Source: JAEHDI01 sp035455185
GTDB lineage: Bacteria; Acidobacteriota; Terriglobia; Bryobacterales; Bryobacteraceae
Assembly (NCBI GenBank): GCA_035455185.1
Contig: DATIFQ010000167.1
Location: 1 to 34,679, forward strand
Direction of reading: 5' to 3'
DNA length: 34,679 bases
The position numbers and the translations under genes were made by a program. The notes beneath the pieces were generated by a model that saw only the letters and a program-made list of their open reading frames with translations, was not told the DNA's origin and made no database searches. This document shows positions 16,978-24,981 of this stretch, piece by piece. Position 1 is the first letter of the stretch. Every line of letters begins with the position of its first letter.

Positions 16978-18069
16978 TCAGCGTTTGCCGTCGAGCTTGA
17001 TTCCGCGGCTGGCGATCAGCAACGCGGAGGAGTTCGCGACCTCGCCGGCCTCCGCGATCACCGTGACGTCAGTGATGTCGGCTGCTCGCGGTCCGGCTTC
17101 GGCGTTCCCCTTCAGTTTGAGGTTGACGCGCGTATCGTCCACACGCTCGACGACGGCGAGCGTCACTCCCGCCGGAAGATTCTCCACGGACCAGCTTCGC
17201 GGATTCAACCGTTCGACAAACTTGCCATTGCGAAGGGCTGCCTGAATCGTCTTTCCGTCTTCCTTGCCCTGGAAGATCGGCTCCGGCTGCGAGAGCGAAA
17301 TCGCCGGAGCCTGAGGGTTCCGGCGGTAATAGCGCACATAGTCCACGGTCCAGTACGCGGGCAGGTGGAGATCGGACTGCCGGATATCTCCCGCCCAGCC
17401 ATCGTTCTTGGCTTCGAGCGTCAGGTAGATCCAGTTCGGCTTGCTGGCCTTCATGGTGCGGGTGATCCAGGTTTCCTGACCATCCACAAGGAAATCAAAT
17501 CCTTCTTCGTGCCAGTCACAGGCGAACAAGTGCCAGTCTGTACGAGATCCTTTGACTGCGATTCGCGCTCCTTCGTGCTTGTGAGTGTTGTTTTGACCCT
17601 GGTGGATGTTGTGCTCGACGATTTCGTCGCGGTACGGATCCTCGAGAATGTCCACTTCGGCGCCGTCATAGTTCGGGTTGTAGGACTGCCTGCCCCAGAG
17701 CCAGAAGGCGCTCCAGTAGCCGGGCACGACGTCGAGGTTCGTGCGAGCTTCATAGTAGCCCCACTGGTACTCCTGTTTCGTGCGGATGAAGCCGAGATGA
17801 TACTTCCCGTCCACCTTCCGCACGCGGAGGACGAGGTGGCCCCTGCCGTCGAGGTAGCTGTCGTCGGGGTCGTTGTAAGCGTTTCGGCGGTCGCCTGTCT
17901 CACACATCCAGACGTCCCAATTCAGTCGCGGACCGTTGAACTCGTCATGGAAAACAAGCTCCCATCCATCTCCCGGGGGGCCGGCATACAGTCGGAGAGA
18001 CATCGCGACGAACAGAACGATGGCGGCGCAGACAGGCAGGAAAGAAAGAAGAGATCGGACGTTTCGCAT
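16978..18069 (-). CDS. Secreted glycoside hydrolase family 16 (beta-glucanase/galactanase-like)
   Basis: The 363-residue protein has an N-terminal signal peptide (hydrophobic core at about 10-24, cut near YAG) and a GH16 jelly-roll domain. WELVFHDEFNGPRLNWDVW is the family start, and the retaining catalytic motif ExDxxE is EVDILE, with Glu138, Asp140 and Glu143. The aromatic GYWSAFWLWG upstream lines the cleft. Beyond about 270 a separate region (ISLSQPEPIFQG to GIKLDGKR) looks like a beta-sandwich add-on and may bind carbohydrate. GH16 enzymes cleave beta-1,3/1,4-glucans, agar, carrageenan or porphyran; which one applies here cannot be read. Its position beside an SDR and sugar dehydrogenase/isomerase genes supports polysaccharide use. 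Confidence 0.92.
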   Translation of the reverse strand: MRNVRSLLSFLPVCAAIVLFVAMSLRLYAGPPGDGWELVFHDEFNGPRLNWDVWMCETGDRRNAYNDPDDSYLDGRGHLVLRVRKVDGKYHLGFIRTKQEYQWGYYEARTNLDVVPGYWSAFWLWGRQSYNPNYDGAEVDILEDPYRDEIVEHNIHQGQNNTHKHEGARIAVKGSRTDWHLFACDWHEEGFDFLVDGQETWITRTMKASKPNWIYLTLEAKNDGWAGDIRQSDLHLPAYWTVDYVRYYRRNPQAPAISLSQPEPIFQGKEDGKTIQAALRNGKFVERLNPRSWSVENLPAGVTLAVVERVDDTRVNLKLKGNAEAGPRAADITDVTVIAEAGEVANSSALLIASRGIKLDGKR

Positions 18070-18194
18070 CGGTTGTTCCTCTTTGAGAACACGATCCTAT
18101 CACTCGCGACGTACGAGGCGGGACGCCCGCTTGCTTTTCGCGCGACCGATGTTGTATTCCGTAGGAGCACCACCACCACCTGCGAGGGCCTTTT

Positions 18195-19328
18195 ATGAGT
18201 GAAAGCATCGGGATTGGAATGATCGGCTACAAGTTCATGGGCAAGGCTCACAGCAACGCCTACCGCCAGGTGCCCCAGTTCTTCGACACGCCAGTCAAGC
18301 CGCGGCTGAAGGTGATCTGCGGCCGGGACCAGGCGAAGGTCGAGCGCATGGCGCAGCGCTGGGGCTGGGAGACCGCAGTCACGGACTGGCGGCGCGTGAT
18401 CGACGACCCGGACGTCAAGATCGTGGACATCTGCTCGCCCAACAATACCCATCACGATATCGCCATCGCCGCGTTCGAGGCCGGCAAGATCGTCGCCTGC
18501 GAGAAACCGCTCGCCATGAACGGCGCCGAGGCGAAAACCATGGCGGCCGCCGCCCGCAAGAGCGGGAAGATCAACACGGTGTGGTTCAATTACCGCCGCG
18601 TGCCGGCGATCGCATTTGCGCGGCAACTGATCGAGGAGGGCCGCATCGGCCGCGTGTACCACTTCCGTGCTCTCTACCTTCAGGACTGGACACTGGACCC
18701 GTCCGTCCCGCTGGTCTGGCGCATGGACAAGGACGTAGCGGGCTCGGGTGTCACCGGCGACCTGCTGTCGCATGTCGTCGACATCTCCAACTACCTGGCC
18801 GGCGAAATCGAGGCGGTCGCCGGAACCAGCAGGATTTTCGTCGGCGAGCGCGAGCGGCCGGAGGGCGGCAGCGCGAAGGTGGAGATCGAAGATGCTGCCA
18901 TCTTCGTCTGCGAGTACGCCAACGGCGCCATCGGACACTTCGAGGCCACCCGTTTTGCAAACGGCCGCAAGAATGGCAATATATTCGAGATCAACGGCGA
19001 GCACGGCAGCCTGTACTTCAATCTCGAAGACATGAGCCGGTTGTGGTATTTCGATTCGCGCGAACCCAAGCACGTTCAGGGTTGGCGGCAGATCTCGGTG
19101 TGGGAAGAGATTCACCCGTACATGAAGCACTGGTGGGTTCCGGGTTGCGCCATCGGTTACGAGCACACGTTTGGCAATCAGGCGGCCGACCTGCTGAGCG
19201 CGGTCGCGGCGGGAAAGCCGATGAAGCCGGATTTCGATGACGGGTTGAAGTGCCAGGTCGTTCTGGATGCGGTCCTGGAAGCGTGCGAAACGGATCGCTG
19301 GGTGAAGGTGAAACCGGTCGGTGCTTAG
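18195..19328 (+). CDS. Gfo/Idh/MocA-family NAD(P)-dependent sugar dehydrogenase
   Basis: The 377-residue protein has the Rossmann start IGIGMIGYKFMGKAHSNAY, in which the usual G-x-G-x-x-G is altered to G-M-I-G-Y-K-F-M-G. It also has the family signature ACEKPLA (EKP at 103-105, Lys as catalytic/cofactor-contacting residue) and HVVDISNYLAGE, whose histidine acts in catalysis in relatives. The substrate is probably a sugar, inositol or glycoside oxidised at a hydroxyl group. No Tat signal is seen, unlike many acidobacterial members, so it is cytoplasmic. It starts 125 bases from the divergent GH16 gene. The stop lies 28 bases before the isomerase start, an arrangement typical of dehydrogenase-isomerase sugar modules. 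Confidence 0.92.
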   Translation: MSESIGIGMIGYKFMGKAHSNAYRQVPQFFDTPVKPRLKVICGRDQAKVERMAQRWGWETAVTDWRRVIDDPDVKIVDICSPNNTHHDIAIAAFEAGKIVACEKPLAMNGAEAKTMAAAARKSGKINTVWFNYRRVPAIAFARQLIEEGRIGRVYHFRALYLQDWTLDPSVPLVWRMDKDVAGSGVTGDLLSHVVDISNYLAGEIEAVAGTSRIFVGERERPEGGSAKVEIEDAAIFVCEYANGAIGHFEATRFANGRKNGNIFEINGEHGSLYFNLEDMSRLWYFDSREPKHVQGWRQISVWEEIHPYMKHWWVPGCAIGYEHTFGNQAADLLSAVAAGKPMKPDFDDGLKCQVVLDAVLEACETDRWVKVKPVGA

Positions 19329-19356
19329 CCGGATGCGACAAGCTAGAGGAGACGTG

Positions 19357-20253
19357 ATGAAGATCTCTCTTGGAAGTTGGGCGTTTTCGTTCGGTCCTTA
19401 CGCGGACAATCCAATTCCTTTCGACAAGACCGCCCGGCGCCTGTCCGAAGCCGGATACGACGGTATCGAGATTTGCGGGTTCCCCCCGCACATCACCCTG
19501 GACCGGTACCCGACGAAGAAGTCCCGGCGCGAGGTGGTGCGGTTGCTCGCAGACCTGAATCTCGGTGTTTCGGGCTATGCCGCCGACCTCACCAGCGTGA
19601 ACCCCGTCGTAGCCGGCAATCGCGGCGAGTATCTCGAGGTGCTCCGGCGAAACGTGGAGATGTGCGCCGACATCGGCAGCCCTGCGATTCGCGTTGACAG
19701 CGTCGCGGCGCCCGGATCGATCGCCGACTCCGATTATCAGGCCACATTCGCGCGCGTCGCGTCACTGTGGGCGGAGGCTGCCGAAATCGCGCAAAGGGGC
19801 GGCATCCGGATGGTCTGGGAGTTCGAACCGGGATTCGTGTTCAACAAGCCTTCAGAAGTCGTCGCGATGCACGACAGGGTCGGGCATCCGAACTTCAAGG
19901 TGATGTTTGATACCTCCCACGCCTACATGTGCGGCGTGGTGGGGGCGCGGCAGCATGGCGCCAAGGAGACGCTGCCAGGCGGCGTTCCGGAATTCCTGAA
20001 GAAACTCGAAGGCCGGATCGGTCACATCCACCTGATCGACTCCGACGGGACACTTCATGGAGACGAAACGAGCACGCACCGGCCGTTCGGCGAAGGCTAT
20101 ATCGACTTCAAGGGCCTCGCCCCACAGTTGCTTAGGGTTCCCAACATCGAGTGGTGGTGCATCGACCTTTGTTTTTGGGCGAACGCCTGGGGCTTGGTGG
20201 AACCCAGCCTGAAATTCGTGGCCAATCTGATCGACGAGAAGCAGGCGGCATAG
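19357..20253 (+). CDS. Sugar phosphate isomerase/epimerase-family TIM-barrel protein
   Basis: The 298-residue protein belongs to the xylose-isomerase-like TIM barrel group (IolE/hydroxypyruvate isomerase/tagatose epimerase type). Metal-site elements are visible as MVWEFEPG (Glu), FDTSHAY (Asp and His), HIHLIDSDG and GEGYIDFKGL. The start MKISLGSWAFSFGPY is typical. ATG 19357 follows AGAGGAG by about eight bases; the in-frame GTG at 19321, inside the end of the preceding gene, has no such site. With the Gfo/Idh/MocA gene immediately upstream, epimerisation via a keto-intermediate or isomerisation of a keto sugar is likely. The substrate cannot be told from the sequence. Confidence 0.9.
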   Translation: MKISLGSWAFSFGPYADNPIPFDKTARRLSEAGYDGIEICGFPPHITLDRYPTKKSRREVVRLLADLNLGVSGYAADLTSVNPVVAGNRGEYLEVLRRNVEMCADIGSPAIRVDSVAAPGSIADSDYQATFARVASLWAEAAEIAQRGGIRMVWEFEPGFVFNKPSEVVAMHDRVGHPNFKVMFDTSHAYMCGVVGARQHGAKETLPGGVPEFLKKLEGRIGHIHLIDSDGTLHGDETSTHRPFGEGYIDFKGLAPQLLRVPNIEWWCIDLCFWANAWGLVEPSLKFVANLIDEKQAA

Positions 20254-20322
20254 GCCGAACGGCGGCGCCGCTTGCCCCGCCGCCGGGTATCGACCATGGT
20301 GTAGAATCGGCGGATTGGGCCG

Positions 20323-21939
20323 ATGTTGAGCTATACGCGTGGGCCTGAGGCGCCCCTTCTCGAGAAGACCATCCCGCAAGTGCTGGCGGAGACCGTCGCC
20401 CGGTTCCCAGACCGGGATGCGGTCATCGTCCGCCATCAGAACGCTAGGATGACGTGGCTCGAACTCGCCCGCTCGGTCGAGCAGACGGCCCGCGGACTTT
20501 CCGGCCTCGGTCTTCAGCCGGGCGACCGCGTCGGCGTCTGGTCGGCAAACTGCGTCGAGTGGATTCTGCTGCAATACGCCAGCGCCCGGGCCGGAGTGGT
20601 GCTGGTGAATGTCAACCCGGCCTACCGGACGCACGAACTACGCTACGTTCTCGGGTCTTCGAAGATAAGAGCGCTGTTTCTTTGGGAGCGGGACGCGCGT
20701 GCGGACTACCTCCAGATACTTCGGGATTCGTGCAACGGCGGTGGGCTACCTCTCGATCACGTCATCCTGCTTGGGCAGGAGCCGTGGAACCGGATGCTGG
20801 CTCGCGGCGTCGATGTTCCGCCCCACGCGGCGTCGCCGGAAGATGTCGCCAATATCCAGTACACCTCCGGAACAACCGGCGCGCCGAAGGGCGTTCTGCT
20901 GACGCACCGCAATCTGCTGAACAACGGAGCGCTGATCGCCCTCTGTCTTGGGGCCGATGAGCACGACCGTATCTGCATCCCGGTACCGCTTTATCACTGC
21001 TTCGGCTGCGTGATCGGCACGATGGCGGCAGTCACCAGCGGCGCGGCCATGATCGTGCCGTCGGCCCAGTTTGACGCGCGCGCCACCCTTCAGGCGGTTC
21101 ACGCCGAGCGAGCGACCGCCATTTACGGCGTGCCGACAATGTTCATCGCTGAACTCGACCACCCCGAGTTCGCGAGTTTTGACCTGACCTCCCTGCGCAA
21201 AGGCGTGATGGCCGGCTCGCCTTGCCCGATCGAGATCATGAAGCGCGTGGTCTCCGATATGCACTGCGAGGGCATGACCATCGCCTACGGGCAGACCGAA
21301 AGCTCACCAGTCATCACGATGTCCCGAGTCGACGACAGCATCGAACTGCGGGTGTCGACCGTCGGCCGCGCGATGCCGAACACCGAGGTCAAAATCGTGT
21401 CCACAGGGACCGGTGAAACCGTCCCGCTCGGCGAGCAAGGCGAGTTGTGCACGCGAGGCTACCTCGTCATGAAGGGATACGACGGCGACCCGGAAGCGAC
21501 AGGCGAAGCCATTGACAGCGAAGGCTGGCTTCACACAGGGGATCTCGCCGTGATGCAGCCGAACGGCTGCTTTCGGATGACCGGGCGCTCGAAAGACACG
21601 ATCATTCGCGGAGGCGAGAACATCTACCCGCGCGAAATCGAGGAGTTCCTCTATACCCATCCGAAAGTGGCCGACGTGACGGTGGTGGGTCTTCCCGATG
21701 CCCGCCTGGGCGAGACCGTCTGCGCGTGGGTCCGGCTGAAGAATGGCTCGGCGGCGACGGCCGAGGAGTTCCGTGAGTTCTGCCGCGGCAAAATCGCCTA
21801 TTTCAAGATCCCGCAGCACATCCGCTTTGTGGACGCGTTTCCGATGACGGTGAGCGGGAAAATTCAAAAGTTCCGCATCCGCGAAACCGAGATTCGGGAC
21901 CGTGGTTTAGAGCAGGCCGCCGCGATCGAGACTGCCTAG
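20323..21939 (+). CDS. AMP-forming acyl-CoA synthetase (ACSF2-like)
   Basis: The 538-residue enzyme is an ANL-superfamily ligase that activates a carboxylic acid with ATP and joins it to CoA. It has the P-loop YTSGTTGAPKGV at 180-191, YGQTESSP (A5 motif), the GDLAV/DTIIRGGENIYPREIEE hinge region, and the C-terminal catalytic lysine in TVSGKIQKFRIRE. LVNVNPAYRTHELRYVL is typical of the medium-chain ACSF2-like group, so fatty acids of medium length are likely substrates, but aromatic acids cannot be excluded. ATG 20323 follows GGGCC. A 69-base gap separates it from the isomerase, so its place in the same transcript is uncertain. A TAGAAT at 20302 may be its -10 element. Confidence 0.92.
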   Translation: MLSYTRGPEAPLLEKTIPQVLAETVARFPDRDAVIVRHQNARMTWLELARSVEQTARGLSGLGLQPGDRVGVWSANCVEWILLQYASARAGVVLVNVNPAYRTHELRYVLGSSKIRALFLWERDARADYLQILRDSCNGGGLPLDHVILLGQEPWNRMLARGVDVPPHAASPEDVANIQYTSGTTGAPKGVLLTHRNLLNNGALIALCLGADEHDRICIPVPLYHCFGCVIGTMAAVTSGAAMIVPSAQFDARATLQAVHAERATAIYGVPTMFIAELDHPEFASFDLTSLRKGVMAGSPCPIEIMKRVVSDMHCEGMTIAYGQTESSPVITMSRVDDSIELRVSTVGRAMPNTEVKIVSTGTGETVPLGEQGELCTRGYLVMKGYDGDPEATGEAIDSEGWLHTGDLAVMQPNGCFRMTGRSKDTIIRGGENIYPREIEEFLYTHPKVADVTVVGLPDARLGETVCAWVRLKNGSAATAEEFREFCRGKIAYFKIPQHIRFVDAFPMTVSGKIQKFRIRETEIRDRGLEQAAAIETA

Positions 21940-21942
21940 CAC

Positions 21943-21960
21943 CACAGGTTGAAACCTGTG
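21943..21960. terminator. Perfect palindrome between convergent genes, probable bidirectional terminator
   Basis: CACAGGTT-GA-AACCTGTG has eight-pair arms around a two-base centre and fills the 33-base gap between the ligase stop (21939) and the convergent aldolase stop (21973). Position suggests that it ends transcription in both directions. No T-run follows, so a folding RNA end or a dispersed repeat is equally possible. Arms share CAGG/CCTG with the pair at 6433-6472. Confidence 0.6.
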
Positions 21961-21972
21961 CCACACACTGTT

Positions 21973-22797
21973 TCAGTACAGCAGTCTCGTCCTTGGATCG
22001 AGGCCCGTCTTTCCGAGTGGCTGCAAGATCTGGCGGGCGCCATTCGAGAAAATCACAAGGTCAGCCGGAGCCTGGAAGAACAGGAACCCTTCTTCCATAT
22101 ACTTCTGCATCAGGTCGGCCGTCGGCGCGGGCCGCCCGAGCGGGACGTTGTTACGCTTGCCAGCCGCTACCACCCGCGCGACCGCTTCCTTCACCTTCGG
22201 ATGATCCGTCTGCCCGCCCACACCGAGCGAATAGGAGAGATCGCTCGTACCGATGAACAGCACCTCGATGCCGGGGATCGCAGCAATCTCCTCCACGTTT
22301 TCCACCGCCTGCGCCTGCTCGATGATTACGATCACCATAACGTTCCGGTTGGCGAACTGGTGGTAACCCTCCGGAGCGGGCCAGCGGAAGGCCGCCAGGC
22401 CGGGACCTGAACCACGCCGTCCCTCGGGCGGGTATTTGCACGCCGCCACCGCTTGCCGGGCAAGCTCCGGCGTGGAAGTGAACGGAAACATCACTCCGAG
22501 GCTGCCGCTATCGAGCACCCGCTTGGCCGTCCACAACTCGTTCACCGGGACGCGCGTAAACGGCACAGCCTTCAATCCCCGCGTGGCGAGGATCATGTTG
22601 CGCGCAGTCTCCAGTGTGATTGGGCTGTGCTCCATTTCAATCCAGAGAAAATCGAATCCGAGGTTCGCGGCATTGGCCGCAAGCTCCACGCTCGGAACCG
22701 TGATCGTGACGCCGACAACGGGCTTGCCCTCCTTCAACGTCTTCCGCACCGGGTTTTCCCAATCCGAATGCGCCTGTTCCTGTTCTGACGGTTGCAT
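21973..22797 (-). CDS. HpcH/HpaI-family class II aldolase
   Basis: The 274-residue enzyme belongs to the HpcH/HpaI (2-keto-3-deoxy-L-rhamnonate / 4-hydroxy-2-oxoheptanedioate) aldolases, which cleave 2-keto acids to pyruvate and an aldehyde with a divalent metal. Motifs present are FLWIEMEHSPI (active-site His57), FTRVP (Arg82), the metal-binding Glu160 in VIVIIEQ, and FIGTSDLSYSLG with Asp186. ATG 22797 is chosen; the open extension to 22872 has no family resemblance, and no clear ribosome-binding site is seen. The substrate may come from a sugar acid or aromatic pathway; none is encoded alongside except the nearby sugar genes. It is transcribed divergently from the TetR gene with a 172-base gap. 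Confidence 0.9.
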   Translation of the reverse strand: MQPSEQEQAHSDWENPVRKTLKEGKPVVGVTITVPSVELAANAANLGFDFLWIEMEHSPITLETARNMILATRGLKAVPFTRVPVNELWTAKRVLDSGSLGVMFPFTSTPELARQAVAACKYPPEGRRGSGPGLAAFRWPAPEGYHQFANRNVMVIVIIEQAQAVENVEEIAAIPGIEVLFIGTSDLSYSLGVGGQTDHPKVKEAVARVVAAGKRNNVPLGRPAPTADLMQKYMEEGFLFFQAPADLVIFSNGARQILQPLGKTGLDPRTRLLY

Positions 22798-22901
22798 AAG
22801 GCCACAGCGTATCAAACTGAAAGACAGGCTGCAAACCCCTGGCGAGCGGAAGAAAATTGCTCTTGGAATCAACGACTTTCGACATCACATGGACTTTTGT
22901 C

Positions 22902-22931
22902 TTGACATAAGTCAAACGTCATTCGTATGAT
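22902..22931 (+). promoter_or_regulatory. Near-consensus promoter of the TetR-exporter operon
   Basis: TTGACA (22902-22907) is a perfect -35 element, followed after 18 bases by TATGAT (22926-22931), a five-of-six -10 match. The expected start is about 22938-22941, giving a leader of roughly 30 bases without a Shine-Dalgarno sequence. This is the strongest promoter match I found in the window. Confidence 0.75.
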
Positions 22932-22940
22932 TGAAACGTT

Positions 22941-22959
22941 CGTATGAGTGAGTCATACG
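22941..22959. promoter_or_regulatory. Probable TetR-family operator
   Basis: CGTATGA-GTGAG-TCATACG is a perfect seven-base inverted repeat starting at the predicted transcription start, just upstream of the TetR start codon. The half-site is repeated at 22924-22930 (CGTATGA), overlapping the -10 element. Binding here would block polymerase, which fits autorepression by the CecR-like protein. The binding itself is inferred. Confidence 0.7.
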
Positions 22960-22969
22960 TTAGCTTCAA

Positions 22970-23617
22970 ATGAATGCAACAAAGGAAAAGATCCTCGATG
23001 CCGCCGAGGGACTCTTCGCGGAACACGGATTTGGCGCAACCTCACTGCGACAGATTACCGCGCAGGCGGGTGTCAACCTCGCGGCCATCAACTACCATTT
23101 CCGCTCGAAAGACGCACTGATCCAGGCCGTATTCTCGCGCCGGATCGGTCCTATGAATGAGAAGCGGCTGGCAATGCTGGACGCGTGCGAGGCCGAAAAC
23201 GCCAATGGCCCTCTTCCGCTGGTGCCCGTGCTGCGCGCATTTGTTGTCCCCATATTCGAGCTGTGCCGGGAGCTTGGCGATCGGGGCCGGAGCTTCAGAA
23301 GGCTTATGGGCCGGATGTACGTCGAGCCAGGCGACACGGTCCGGAAGATCCTCTTCGAGCAGATGCAAATAATCGCCGGCCGGTTCATTGCGGCGTTCCA
23401 GCGCTCCTTGCCTCACCTTCCCATGGTGGAACTGCTGTGGCGCATTCACTTCTGCATCGGCGTCATCTCGCACACGCTGGCGGGTACAAACCACCTGGAA
23501 GTCGTGTCCAAGGGTCTCTGCGATCCTTTTGATACCGAGGCAACCACCGAGCGGGTTGTGGCATTTCTCGTTGCCGGAATGCGTGCACCGCTCCCGGCCA
23601 TGCCCACCCGGAGCTGA
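22970..23617 (+). CDS. TetR-family repressor, CecR (YbiH)-like
   Basis: The 215-residue protein has an N-terminal TetR helix-turn-helix (ILDAAEGLFAEHGFGATSLR, then NLAAINYHFRSKDAL). The following FSRRIGPMNEKRLAMLD is characteristic of the CecR/DUF1956 group, whose E. coli member controls the ybhGFSR exporter and responds to antibiotics such as cefoperazone and chloramphenicol. The C-terminal ligand domain carries FRRLMGRMYVEPGD. It is the first gene of a seven-kilobase run of exporter genes and lies just behind a palindromic operator, so it probably represses itself and the exporter. ATG 22970 is the first of two possible starts (the second is at 22974, out of frame); no Shine-Dalgarno is visible. 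The inducer is unknown. Confidence 0.9.
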   Translation: MNATKEKILDAAEGLFAEHGFGATSLRQITAQAGVNLAAINYHFRSKDALIQAVFSRRIGPMNEKRLAMLDACEAENANGPLPLVPVLRAFVVPIFELCRELGDRGRSFRRLMGRMYVEPGDTVRKILFEQMQIIAGRFIAAFQRSLPHLPMVELLWRIHFCIGVISHTLAGTNHLEVVSKGLCDPFDTEATTERVVAFLVAGMRAPLPAMPTRS

Positions 23618-23622
23618 ATCCT

Positions 23623-24966
23623 ATGCGGACATTCCATCTGAACTGGCTACCCCTCCTGCTGCTTCCGGCGCTCGTGCCGGCTGCCGCCCAGACTGCCGGA
23701 ACCCCGCTCGAACTAAGTCTCAAACACGCCATTGAGATCGCACTCGCTCCGGACGGCAACGCGCGCGTACAGATTGCACGCCAGATGATCCGGCAGGCTC
23801 AAGAGCGGGCAAACCAGGCCCGCGCCACGCTTCTGCCGAACCTCGACGCCTCTGTCAGCCAGCAGAACCAAACGCGTAATCTGGCTGCATTCGGCATCCG
23901 CATCGAGGCGCCGATCCCTGGCTTCCGGATTCCGGAGCTCGTCGGGCCGTTCAACACGTTCGACGCGCGCGCCACCGCTACCCAAACGATCTTCGACTTC
24001 GGCGCCATCCGCCGCTACCAGGCTTCGCGGGCGGGAATCGGCGCCGCCGGGGCGGAGAACGACGCGACACGGGACCAGGTGGCCCTCCAGGTCGCCGGGT
24101 TGTACTTTGCCTCCCTGCGAGCCGAGGCCCGGGTGCAGGCGGCCGAAGCGAACGTCAAGCTGGCCGAAGAGCTGCTTCAGCTCGCCGAAAATCAGAAAAC
24201 CGCCGGGACCGGCACCGGCCTCGAAATCACCCGTGCGCAGGTGCAGCTCGCCAACGAGCGTCAGCTTCTGCTGGTTGCCCGGAACGAGCGCCGCCAGGCG
24301 AATCTTCAGCTCCTGAAAGCGATGGGCCTGCCGCTTGTGACGCCCCTCCTGTTTTCGTACCAGCTCGCTCGCGTCCCGGTGGAGGAAACGACGCCGGAGA
24401 AAGCCCTCGCGGTCGCTCTGGAATCCCGCGCCGACCTGAAAGCGCAGCGGCAACGCGAGGAGAGCGCTCGCCTCAGCTACAGCGGCGCGAAGATGGAGCG
24501 CTTGCCCTCCGTGGTCGGATTCGCCGACTACGGAACGATCGGCACCAGCATCCACAACACAGTTCCGACGCGGACGTACGGCCTTTCTGTGCGGGTCCCC
24601 GTGTTCGACGGTGGCCGGCGGGACGCGCGGCGAGCGGAAAGCGGCTCGCTCTTCGAACAGGAGAAGATCCGCACCGCCGATCTGAAACGCCAGATCGACC
24701 TCGAGCTGCGCCTCTCTCTCGACAGCCTCCGCTCCGCGGAAGAGCAGGTCAACGTAGCGGAGGACGGGCTGAAGCAGGCCGAGGATGAACTGGCCAGAGC
24801 CAGCCGCCGTTACAAAGCAGGAGTGGCGAACAGTCTCGAGGTCACCGACGCCCAGACGCGTCTCGCGCGAGCCCGCGACAATCGGATCTCGGCTCTCTAT
24901 CTCTACAACCAGGCCCGGGTCGAGCTCGGACAGGCGCTGGGTACGATTCAACAGATGGTCGACTGA
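23623..24966 (+). CDS. TolC-like outer-membrane efflux channel
   Basis: The 447-residue protein starts with a signal peptide (hydrophobic WLPLLLLPALVPAAA, cut before Gln23). Two long alpha-helical repeats of the outer membrane efflux protein family follow: AEANVKLAEELLQLAENQ and VQLANERQLLLVARNERRQ in the first half, and LRSAEEQVNVAEDGLKQAED with RASRRYKAGVANSLEVTDAQ in the second. The latter is the classic TolC hallmark. It would form a trimeric channel across the outer membrane and periplasm. GGAG lies nine bases before ATG 23623, and the gene follows the TetR stop by five bases, so it is part of the operon. In E. coli the related exporter uses the shared TolC; here the channel is encoded with the pump. 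Confidence 0.93.
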   Translation: MRTFHLNWLPLLLLPALVPAAAQTAGTPLELSLKHAIEIALAPDGNARVQIARQMIRQAQERANQARATLLPNLDASVSQQNQTRNLAAFGIRIEAPIPGFRIPELVGPFNTFDARATATQTIFDFGAIRRYQASRAGIGAAGAENDATRDQVALQVAGLYFASLRAEARVQAAEANVKLAEELLQLAENQKTAGTGTGLEITRAQVQLANERQLLLVARNERRQANLQLLKAMGLPLVTPLLFSYQLARVPVEETTPEKALAVALESRADLKAQRQREESARLSYSGAKMERLPSVVGFADYGTIGTSIHNTVPTRTYGLSVRVPVFDGGRRDARRAESGSLFEQEKIRTADLKRQIDLELRLSLDSLRSAEEQVNVAEDGLKQAEDELARASRRYKAGVANSLEVTDAQTRLARARDNRISALYLYNQARVELGQALGTIQQMVD

Positions 24967-24981
24967 GGAGTTGTGGCAGAC

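Noticed and set aside
18167..18181. CACCACCACCACC tract upstream of the Gfo/Idh/MocA gene
   Set aside because: Too short and isolated to be a meaningful repeat.
16600..18198. Open frame of 532 codons opposite the SDR and GH16 genes
   Set aside because: It runs through two well-supported genes on the other strand and gives no recognisable domain.
20302..20307. TAGAAT as a promoter for the acyl-CoA synthetase gene
   Set aside because: A matching -35 element at normal spacing is missing, so I mention it but do not list it as a feature.
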